In this document: positions 54,361 to 61,553 of the stretch, in pieces | How the letters are laid out: every line of letters starts with the position of its first letter | Position numbering within the stretch: position 1 is the first letter of the stretch | DNA from: Bombiscardovia asteroides_K | Lineage (GTDB): Bacteria; Actinomycetota; Actinomycetes; Actinomycetales; Bifidobacteriaceae | NCBI RefSeq assembly: GCF_048001765.1 | Contig: NZ_CP181447.1 | Span: 2,046,001 to 2,110,000 of the forward strand | DNA: 64,000 nt | Direction of reading: 5' to 3' | Translations under genes and position numbers: made by a program | Notes under the pieces: model-generated | The model's input: only the letters and a program-made list of their open reading frames with translations | Told to the model about the DNA's origin: nothing | Database searches by the model: none

Positions 54361-55079
54361 TGGTAACCCACCGACCAGATGGTCCTGATGGGGTCCACCC
54401 CCAGGGCCTTGAGCTTGCGCCGGGCATTGCTCAGATGGACTCTGACCGCAGCCGTGGCATCGCTGTCCGTATCCTCAGCGGCCGGGTCATCCTCAGCGGC
54501 CAAGCAGGCCTCCCATATCTGCATGGGCGCGTAGGCCCGCCCTGGATGTTCGGCCAGCAGTGCGCATATGCGGTATTCCGCATCCGTCAGATTGGCGTTG
54601 CGCCCGTCCACCCTGATCTGCCGCGCCTGAAGATCCATGTCCAAGGAGCCGAAACGCAGGAGCGGACGCCCACGCCGACTGCCCTGGGACAGCCTCGCCC
54701 TGACCTTGGCTCGGAGCTCGGCAATGCCGAAAGGCTTGCGTATATAGTCGTCGGCACCCAGACCATAGGCCAGGACCGCACTGTCCTCGTCGGTCTTGGC
54801 CGTCAGGAAGATGATCGGACAGGACACCCGTTCCCTGATGGCAGCCAGGAGGGCAAAGCCGTCCATGTGGGGCATCATGACATCGCAGAGAATCAGGTCG
54901 ACCGAGGACAGGTCCATGCTTACAACTTTCCGCGACTCGTTGACCACGGTCACGGCATAGCCGTCCTTGGACAGGGCCGCCATCAGCAGGGTGGTGATCC
55001 TTGGATCGTCATCCACCACCAGGATGGAGGCCCGATGCCGATCGTCCCCGGGGGAACCTCCGGCGTGCACGTCAGCCAC
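54348..55079 (-). CDS. OmpR-family response regulator
   Basis: A 243-aa regulator starting at GTG 55079 behind AAAAGGAG. The receiver has DDD at residues 23-25, D66 in LILCDVMMP, FLTAKTDEDSA and YIRKPFGIAELRAKV. The winged-helix output domain (TDAEYRICALLAEHPGRAYA onward) ends IRTIWSVGYQWA. It overlaps the kinase gene by 13 bp. A much longer open frame upstream is not coding-like and is rejected. It probably regulates the ABC genes 135 bp upstream, though the two units could be one operon. Confidence 0.93.
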   Translation of the reverse strand: MADVHAGGSPGDDRHRASILVVDDDPRITTLLMAALSKDGYAVTVVNESRKVVSMDLSSVDLILCDVMMPHMDGFALLAAIRERVSCPIIFLTAKTDEDSAVLAYGLGADDYIRKPFGIAELRAKVRARLSQGSRRGRPLLRFGSLDMDLQARQIRVDGRNANLTDAEYRICALLAEHPGRAYAPMQIWEACLAAEDDPAAEDTDSDATAAVRVHLSNARRKLKALGVDPIRTIWSVGYQWAA

Positions 55080-55213
55080 GATTGGCTCCTTTTCTGCGCT
55101 TAGCGACCCGGCCCAGCCACTTTTGGGAATGAAGGCCTTGTGGACCAGAATTCTTGCAAGCCCGATTTCTTGCAGGACGGATTTCTTGCTAACCGGGCGC
55201 CCTGCGACCCAGT

Positions 55214-56038
55214 CTAATCGCTGCCCTTGCGCCGATCCTCGAATCTGCCGATCCAGAGCAGGAGGGCGAGGCCCAGGGTCAGGGTGAAGACCAGGCAGGG
55301 AACCAGATTGTCGAGAGCTGTCACGCCGATTGCAGCACGCAGACCCTCCCCACCCGGCATGGTCAAGGCCAGGTCCTGTTCGATCCCCAGAGAGCCGAAC
55401 CTGGTAGGCCAGGTGAAGGGTATCCACCGGCTGATTCCAGGAGTGCTGGCGGCACCGGACAGGGTATGGCCGTAGAGGCCATTGAAGAGGCCTCCGAGGG
55501 AACTGATGGATATCCCGGTGCCGAGGACCCCAATAGCGATGGTCGTGTTTCTGCCAAAGCGCAGGGCCAGGGCGATGGAGAAAAGGTAGAGGCAGAGGGA
55601 GCCACCGGCCATGCCCAGGGTGGCGAGCGCGACAGCAGAGATCGGCGCGCCCAGTCCACCGGCCAGAGCCATAGGCAGGCAGAAGGCCAGAGCCGCCAGA
55701 GCAAGAGCCAACAGACCCAGAAGCCAGAGCACCAGGACCTTGGCCGCCAGGCCCAGACGGCGGCTGGGAATCCCCAGAAGGTTGGCCATGTCGCCGGCCT
55801 CACGCTCGGTTTCGATGTTTATGGCAACGACAATGGAGGCCATCAGAGGCATGAAGGCGCCCAGGACCTGAAAGAAGGCGTCGGTCTCCAAACCAGGATC
55901 ATAGGGGGCTGCAGCGAAGTAGGCACCGCAGACGAGTCCGGCCGCCAGCCCGCAGATGACATGGATGGCGATAAGCACAGATCCGTGCAATCGCACGATT
56001 TCCGAGGCGACGACCCGGCCGACTGTCATCCCAGTCAT
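55214..56038 (-). CDS. Lantibiotic-immunity type ABC permease (LanG/MutG-like)
   Basis: A 274-aa membrane protein with six hydrophobic segments, starting MTGMTVGRVVASEIVRLHGS. It has the family's ETEREAGDMANLLGIPSRRL loop between helices 2 and 3. It is one base from the upstream permease gene. Along with 56040-56876 and the ATPase it forms a LanFEG-like exporter that removes antimicrobial peptides from the membrane. No lantibiotic biosynthetic genes are seen, so the system probably gives resistance to peptides made by others. Confidence 0.8.
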   Translation of the reverse strand: MTGMTVGRVVASEIVRLHGSVLIAIHVICGLAAGLVCGAYFAAAPYDPGLETDAFFQVLGAFMPLMASIVVAINIETEREAGDMANLLGIPSRRLGLAAKVLVLWLLGLLALALAALAFCLPMALAGGLGAPISAVALATLGMAGGSLCLYLFSIALALRFGRNTTIAIGVLGTGISISSLGGLFNGLYGHTLSGAASTPGISRWIPFTWPTRFGSLGIEQDLALTMPGGEGLRAAIGVTALDNLVPCLVFTLTLGLALLLWIGRFEDRRKGSD

Positions 56039-56039
56039 G

Positions 56040-56876
56040 TCAGTTGGTCTCCTTCCGCGAGAACCAGATTCCCGTCAGGACGGACAGGAGCAGGAACCAG
56101 ACCATACAGACCACCAAGGCGGTCAGGCTCTGCCCGCCGAAGACAGACAAGGCAGCCTTGATCGGGCTGTTGTCTTCGGTCTCCAGGGGCACACCATCAG
56201 GCATGACCTTCATGAAGGGCACCGGCAGGTTGATCATGGCGGCGGGCGGCAAGAAAGGCCATAGTCGTTGGCTTCCCCAGAAGGTGATCGAGGCCAGCAG
56301 GTCCGCCATGTAAGGCAGACCAAATCCAATCAGAACACCGAACCGGGTGGTCAGTGCCAGTCCCACCGGTATCATCCAGGAGCAAGCCAGGACCAGCATC
56401 AGGGCGCTGATTACGAAATCGACTAGGGAGGGACCCTGAACCCCGGAGACAGCGACCATGACTGCCGAAAGGCCCAGAGCCAGCAGGGTGGCAATGCCGA
56501 TCAGAAGCAGGCAGTAGACGATCTTGGCCCACCAGACCAGAACGGGCGCGGCAGGCAGGGCCAGAGTGGTCCTCCACCGCTGCTTTCCGTCGATGTTGGC
56601 CACGGCAACACTTATCAGGGCGGTCATGGCCGGTAGGAGCAGGACATACCAGTAGTTGACCCAGGAGGGCATCCAGACGTGCAGGCCGAACGCGAAGCAA
56701 GCCACGATGACAATGAGCACCAGAGGGAAAGCCAAGGCCATCCGTCTGGGCGCGGCCGACCGGCCTTTCATGATCTCCGCTGCCAGAACCCTGCCGAAGG
56801 GGATGCCATTGCCCCTGGTTCCGACTCTTTCAACCGTATCCTGCTGGATGAGTTCGTTGACATTCCTCTTGCTCAT
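56040..56876 (-). CDS. Lantibiotic-immunity type ABC permease (LanE/MutE-like)
   Basis: A 278-aa membrane protein with six hydrophobic segments. It has the LanE/BcrB pattern FGRVLAAEIMKGRSAAPRRM before helix 1 and the ANIDGKQRWRTTLALPAAP loop between helices 2 and 3. It overlaps the ATPase gene by 4 bp (ATGA). See the adjoining ATPase and permease for the complex. Confidence 0.8.
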   Translation of the reverse strand: MSKRNVNELIQQDTVERVGTRGNGIPFGRVLAAEIMKGRSAAPRRMALAFPLVLIVIVACFAFGLHVWMPSWVNYWYVLLLPAMTALISVAVANIDGKQRWRTTLALPAAPVLVWWAKIVYCLLLIGIATLLALGLSAVMVAVSGVQGPSLVDFVISALMLVLACSWMIPVGLALTTRFGVLIGFGLPYMADLLASITFWGSQRLWPFLPPAAMINLPVPFMKVMPDGVPLETEDNSPIKAALSVFGGQSLTALVVCMVWFLLLSVLTGIWFSRKETN

Positions 56877-57568
56877 CGCGACCTCCTGAGCACGTCCATA
56901 AACAGCCCCTCCAGGTCCTCCCCAGCGTGCAGTTCGTTTTCATAGGCCAGGCGACCGTCGGCGATGATGCCGATGTGATCCGCCAGGACCGACACCTCGG
57001 AGAGGATATGGCTGGAGACGATTACACTCATCCCCTGCTGCGGAAAGCTGCGGATCATCCCCCTCAGCTCCTCGATGCCCAGCGGATCCAGCCCGTTGGT
57101 GGGCTCATCCAGAATCAGCAGACGGGGTTTGGTCAGAATGGCGTTGGCTATCCCCAGACGCTGCTTCATACCCAGGGAGAACTGCCCAGCTTTCTTGGAG
57201 CCCGTATCGCTCAGTCCGGCAACGGAGAGCGCCTGGTCGATCCGTTCATCGGGCAGGCCGAAGAGGGTTGTACGCACCTTGAGGTTCTGGCGGGCCGTCA
57301 GGTTTGGGTAGATGGGCGGCTGCTCGATCAGGGCGCCGATGTCGTAGAGATCCCGGCGTGACCATGGGTGCCCGTCCAGAATCATGGATCCGCCGGTGGG
57401 GTGCAGCATGCCTGTGATCATCTTCAGGGTGGTGGATTTGCCAGCCCCATTTGGACCCAGGAGCCCGTAGACTCCGCCCTCGGGGACATGCAGGGACACC
57501 TGGTCGACGGCCCGTTGTCCGTGGCCGAAGACCTTGGTCAGACCCTCGGTCCGCAATATGTAACGCAT
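56873..57568 (-). CDS. Lantibiotic-immunity type ABC ATPase (LanF/BcrA-like)
   Basis: A 231-aa ATPase. It has Walker A LLGPNGAGKSTTLKM (38-46), a LanF-type E-loop IGALIEQPPIYPNLTARQNL (Glu in place of the usual Gln region), signature FSLGMKQRLGIANAI, Walker B LLILDEPTNGLD and switch SSHILSEV. The E-loop and FSLGMKQR are characteristic of BcrA/LanF ATPases. First gene of the leftward LanFEG-like unit, followed by the two-component genes. Confidence 0.9.
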   Translation of the reverse strand: MRYILRTEGLTKVFGHGQRAVDQVSLHVPEGGVYGLLGPNGAGKSTTLKMITGMLHPTGGSMILDGHPWSRRDLYDIGALIEQPPIYPNLTARQNLKVRTTLFGLPDERIDQALSVAGLSDTGSKKAGQFSLGMKQRLGIANAILTKPRLLILDEPTNGLDPLGIEELRGMIRSFPQQGMSVIVSSHILSEVSVLADHIGIIADGRLAYENELHAGEDLEGLFMDVLRRSR

Positions 57569-57838
57569 GGTCAGCTCCTATTCGTTTCCGTGTGACAGGA
57601 GCCAGACTAAAGAGCGAAAATAAAGAAAGATAAAGGTAAATGTGCCTAAATGTAGCCTTATACCATCAACCAGTCAATGTAGTCATTCTATGCCTGCAGA
57701 CTTTACCCGACTGGTTAATTTGAAGTTATCTGCCCTGAGCAATAAACATATACTGAGATTGTAAATACGTGCGGTCTGTCCGGCAGCATGATCTGCCTGC
57801 TTGATATCGCACATGCAGGAGCACAAGGAGCACAAAGA

Positions 57839-59404
57839 ATGGCAGATACCAGGGAGACCCAACGCGCGGAATTACACAAGACCATCTGGAAAATGGCAAA
57901 TGAATTACGAGGCTCTGTGGACGGCTGGGATTTCAAGTCCTACGTCCTTGGGCTACTCTTTTACCGGTTCATATCTGAAAATTTGGCAGATTATCTTAAT
58001 ACAGCCGAACATGCAGCTGGTAATACTAATTTCGATTATGCACAACTGTCCGACGAACAGGCAGAACTAGGACGCGACGACACCGTCGCTGAAAAGGGTT
58101 TTTACATCCTCCCTTCCGATCTGTTCGTCAACGTGCAAGCCAGTGCTGCTCAAGACGAGAATCTAAATGAGACCCTTGAGAAAGTATTCAAGAATATCGA
58201 AGGCTCGGCTTTAGGAACTGCCAGCGAAGAAAACTTCAAGGGACTGTTCGACGACTTGGACGTCAACAGCAATAAGCTAGGCTCCACCGTAGCAGAGCGC
58301 AACAAGAAGCTCAGCAGACTGCTAAACGCCATTGGCGATATGAAACTAGGAATCGACAACGACACGCAAATAGACACCTTCGGCGATGCCTACGAATTTT
58401 TGATGAATATGTATGCTTCTCAGGCAGGCAAATCCGGCGGCGAATTTTTTACTCCTCAAGAAGTCTCGGAGCTGCTGGCTAGAATTAGCGTAGTCGGCAA
58501 GACACATGTCAACAAGGTATATGACCCGGCCTGTGGATCGGGATCCCTTTTGCTCCAGTTCAATAAAGTACTAGGCAAAGAAAATGTTCAACAAGGATTC
58601 TTCGGTCAGGAGATCAACCTGACAACGTACAACCTGGCTAGAATCAACATGTTCCTGCACAATGTGAATTATATGAAATTCAACATCGCTCACGGTGACA
58701 CTTTAACATCCCCAGCATATGATGACGAGGAGCCCTTTGAAGCCATAGTTTCAAATCCTCCTTATTCCACCCATTGGGAAGGCAAAAACAACTCTAACCT
58801 AATCAACGATCCACGATTTTCTCCTGCTGGCGTGCTCGCTCCAATTTCCAAAGCGGATCTAGCTTTCACTATGCACATTCTTTCCTGGCTTGCAGAGAAC
58901 GGCACAGCGGCCATCGTCGAATTCCCAGGCGTTCTATACCGCGGCGGAGCCGAACGTAAAATCAGAAAGTATCTGATAAGTAATAATTATATCGACTCAG
59001 TAATTCAACTCCCACCAAATTTATTCTTCGGCACGTCAATTGCCACCTGTATAATTGTACTGAAGAAGTCCAAGAAAGATAATAATATTGTATTCATTGA
59101 TGCCTCAGACCAGTTCGAACATTCGGGCAACAAAAATAAGCTATCCTCAGAGAACCGTCAACAAATTCTGAACTGGTATATACAGCGCAAGGATGTCAAC
59201 CATAAAACTAGATTAGTTGCAAATTCTGAGGTTGGCGAAAATGAATATAACTTATCGGTCTCCAGCTATGTTCAGCCTGAAGACACTGATGAAGCTATTG
59301 ATATTCATGAACTCAACAAGCGCATAGATAACATCGTGTATCACGAGCAGGAGCTCAGGACCAGAATTAATGCCATCATAAGTGATTTGAAGGGAGGGGA
59401 ATGA
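57839..59404 (+). CDS. hsdM: Type I restriction-modification methyltransferase subunit HsdM
   Basis: A 521-aa N6-adenine methyltransferase. The N-terminal HsdM_N domain begins LHKTIWKMANELRGSVDGW. SAM-binding motif I is DPACGSGSLLL (about residue 229), and catalytic motif IV is SNPPYSTHW (about 307). GEFFTPQEVSELLARI precedes motif I. The ATG at 57839 with AAGGAG upstream is chosen over an earlier start. It overlaps the next gene by 4 bp (ATGA). Two HsdM subunits and one HsdS make the methylase; HsdR adds cutting. Confidence 0.95.
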   Translation: MADTRETQRAELHKTIWKMANELRGSVDGWDFKSYVLGLLFYRFISENLADYLNTAEHAAGNTNFDYAQLSDEQAELGRDDTVAEKGFYILPSDLFVNVQASAAQDENLNETLEKVFKNIEGSALGTASEENFKGLFDDLDVNSNKLGSTVAERNKKLSRLLNAIGDMKLGIDNDTQIDTFGDAYEFLMNMYASQAGKSGGEFFTPQEVSELLARISVVGKTHVNKVYDPACGSGSLLLQFNKVLGKENVQQGFFGQEINLTTYNLARINMFLHNVNYMKFNIAHGDTLTSPAYDDEEPFEAIVSNPPYSTHWEGKNNSNLINDPRFSPAGVLAPISKADLAFTMHILSWLAENGTAAIVEFPGVLYRGGAERKIRKYLISNNYIDSVIQLPPNLFFGTSIATCIIVLKKSKKDNNIVFIDASDQFEHSGNKNKLSSENRQQILNWYIQRKDVNHKTRLVANSEVGENEYNLSVSSYVQPEDTDEAIDIHELNKRIDNIVYHEQELRTRINAIISDLKGGE

Positions 59405-60336
59405 CAGCCATACCATCATGGGAACAGTTCAGGCAGCATGTCCCTGAAGTGCTAGCAAGTGGTCAAAACTTGAGTCTGCATGCCTTAAAAGCGAAAACCT
59501 TAGACAAGGCTAATCTCAATGATTTACAAAGAGCACAGCTCCTTTCCTCCAGTCAGCTCATTGCAGAAAATAGAATCGCATGGGCCGCATCATACCTGAG
59601 CCGTGTAGACGCGCTTGATCGACCTCAAAAGGGTCAATATAAGATTGCATCTAAAGGTCACGATCTTCTTACCCAGCATCCGAACGGAATCAGCGAAAAG
59701 GATCTTCGCCCATTGGCTAAGGTTGATGATAAGTGGCGGGCTAAAGGGAAAATCACTGAAACCCTGAGCCTAGATATATCTCCGGTCGCTGATGCCTACG
59801 ATTCAGCAGTAGACACAAATCTGGACCCCACTGAACAAACTGAACACGGCATAGAACAGATCATTCGTCGTGTATCTACTGAACCTATACGTCGCTTGCA
59901 AGGAAAAGACCCGGACTTTTTCGAGAGGGTTGTTATGGATTTGCTGATAGCGATAGGGTACGGCGGCGTCCACGGGAAAGGGGCAGCTACTCAGCATACT
60001 AAAGATAAGGGTGTTGATAGAATCATTGATCAAGACGCTTTGGGTCTTAGAAAGGTCTACATTCAGGCAAAACGCTACAAAGATTTCAATTCTGCGGGCA
60101 GACCAGAAGTCCAAAAATTTGCTGGGGCTCTGAGAGAAAAGGCCGATGGAGGTTTTTTCATAACCACTAGTTCATTTACCACGGACGCGACAGACTATGC
60201 ACGAGTAGCGCCAGAACGGGTCATCCTTATTGGCGGGCCGCAGTTGTTAGCCCAGCTCGTAATTAAGTATGGAGTGAGCGTGAAAAATGAGGAAACTATA
60301 CATACCGTTGATTTAGACGAGGATTATTTCGCATGA
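59401..60336 (+). CDS. Mrr-like restriction endonuclease inside the hsd operon
   Basis: A 311-aa protein with an Mrr-type N-terminal winged-helix region (LSLHALKAKTLDKANLNDLQ, LSRVDALDRPQKGQYKIAS) and a C-terminal PD-(D/E)XK nuclease of the Mrr_cat type. The nuclease core includes FFERVVMDLLIAIGYGG, GVDRIIDQDALGL (Asp near residue 206) and VYIQAKRYK (the QxK motif near 222), then GGFFITTSSFTTDA. E. coli Mrr has the same arrangement and cuts methylated DNA (type IV). Here it is linked by ATGA overlaps to hsdM and hsdS, so it is co-expressed with the type I system. The dedicated role is unknown. Confidence 0.88.
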   Translation: MTAIPSWEQFRQHVPEVLASGQNLSLHALKAKTLDKANLNDLQRAQLLSSSQLIAENRIAWAASYLSRVDALDRPQKGQYKIASKGHDLLTQHPNGISEKDLRPLAKVDDKWRAKGKITETLSLDISPVADAYDSAVDTNLDPTEQTEHGIEQIIRRVSTEPIRRLQGKDPDFFERVVMDLLIAIGYGGVHGKGAATQHTKDKGVDRIIDQDALGLRKVYIQAKRYKDFNSAGRPEVQKFAGALREKADGGFFITTSSFTTDATDYARVAPERVILIGGPQLLAQLVIKYGVSVKNEETIHTVDLDEDYFA

Positions 60337-61553
60337 ACAAGCTAGACGGACTTATTGAAAAACTGTGCCCGGATGGAGTACTCTATCTGCCTTTAAGCGC
60401 TTGCACCGAATACACAAATAGACATATTGCCGTATCGGATCTTGATAAAACTTCATTTGTCGGTGTTGACAACCTTCTTCCAAACAAGGAAGGCCGAGCA
60501 GATGCCAAATACCTACCTAACATATTGCAAGTCAAGAAATTTTCAGCGAACGATATTCTCATCGGCAACATACGGCCCTATTTAAAAAAAATATGGCTCG
60601 CCGATAGATCCGGTGGCTACAGCGGGGATGTGCTGGCAATCCACATCCGTGAGCTATATACGGGAAGGTTGCAACCTCAATTCCTTTATTACTTGCTGTC
60701 GTCAGATGATTTTTTCCGCTATGACCAGCTGCATGCAAAAGGCGGAACCATACCCAGAGGTAACAAAAAACAAATTTTAAGTTATTGCATTCCGATTCCA
60801 CCGATTCGGATCCAAAATGAAATAGTACAAATTCTTAATTCATACACTTTCTCAGAAAAGAAACTGGAAGAGGATCTAGAAAAGGAACTAGAATCAAGGC
60901 AACATCAATATATCTTTTATCGCAACTCTATCATGTCACAATTATCACGTAACTCAAAACATGTTCCTTTATCTCAATTCGCTACAGTAGTCCGTGGTCA
61001 TGGTCTTACAAAGGCAGAGTTCACTAACTCTGGTGTAGGTGCAATTCATTATGGACAGATCTACACGAGCTTCAATACATGCGCTGATACAGTCCTTTCT
61101 CATGTCTCGCCGGAAATCGCTTCCAAACTTGTCAAGGTCAATCCCGGTGACGTTATCGTCACTAATACGAGTGAAAACGTCAAAGATGTCGGAAAAGCTA
61201 TAGCTTGGTTGGGTGACAAGAAGATCGTAACGGGAGGACATGCGACTGTGCTTCGCCACAATCAAAACCCAAAATATATCGCTTATTGGTTTCAAACTCC
61301 AGAATTTCAGCAGCAAAAAATCAGATTCCTGACTGGAACGAGCGTGATAGATATGTCAACAAGAGATTTAGCGAATATTACTATGCCCCTCCCTGCGCTT
61401 GAAGATCAACAACGCGCAGTGTCTATGCTGGACAAATTCCGGTCTGTATTTACCGATATAGGAACTAGTCTTCAAGCCGAAATTGAAGCTCGTCGCAAAC
61501 AATATAAGTATTACCGCGATCAGCTTTTGACCTTTAAGGAGTCACAGGCATGA
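60333..61553 (+). CDS. hsdS: Type I restriction-modification specificity subunit HsdS
   Basis: A 406-aa protein with two target-recognition domains. The first is about residues 15-170 (ILIGNIRPYLKKIW, GYSGDVLAIHI, PIPPIRIQNEIVQILNSY). The central conserved helix follows (KKLEEDLEKELESRQHQYIF). The second is about 210-370 (GDVIVTNTSENVKDVGKAIA, MPLPALEDQQRAVSMLDKF), then the C-terminal conserved helix (LQAEIEARRKQYKYYRDQLL). The sequence specificity cannot be read. Overlaps its neighbours by 4 bp on each side. Only one hsdS is present in the window. Confidence 0.92.
   Translation: MNKLDGLIEKLCPDGVLYLPLSACTEYTNRHIAVSDLDKTSFVGVDNLLPNKEGRADAKYLPNILQVKKFSANDILIGNIRPYLKKIWLADRSGGYSGDVLAIHIRELYTGRLQPQFLYYLLSSDDFFRYDQLHAKGGTIPRGNKKQILSYCIPIPPIRIQNEIVQILNSYTFSEKKLEEDLEKELESRQHQYIFYRNSIMSQLSRNSKHVPLSQFATVVRGHGLTKAEFTNSGVGAIHYGQIYTSFNTCADTVLSHVSPEIASKLVKVNPGDVIVTNTSENVKDVGKAIAWLGDKKIVTGGHATVLRHNQNPKYIAYWFQTPEFQQQKIRFLTGTSVIDMSTRDLANITMPLPALEDQQRAVSMLDKFRSVFTDIGTSLQAEIEARRKQYKYYRDQLLTFKESQA

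Noticed and set aside
54367..55427. Response regulator starting at 55427 (359 aa)
   Set aside because: The upstream 116 codons are not conserved in character; a GTG with a strong AAAAGGAG site starts the receiver domain at 55079.
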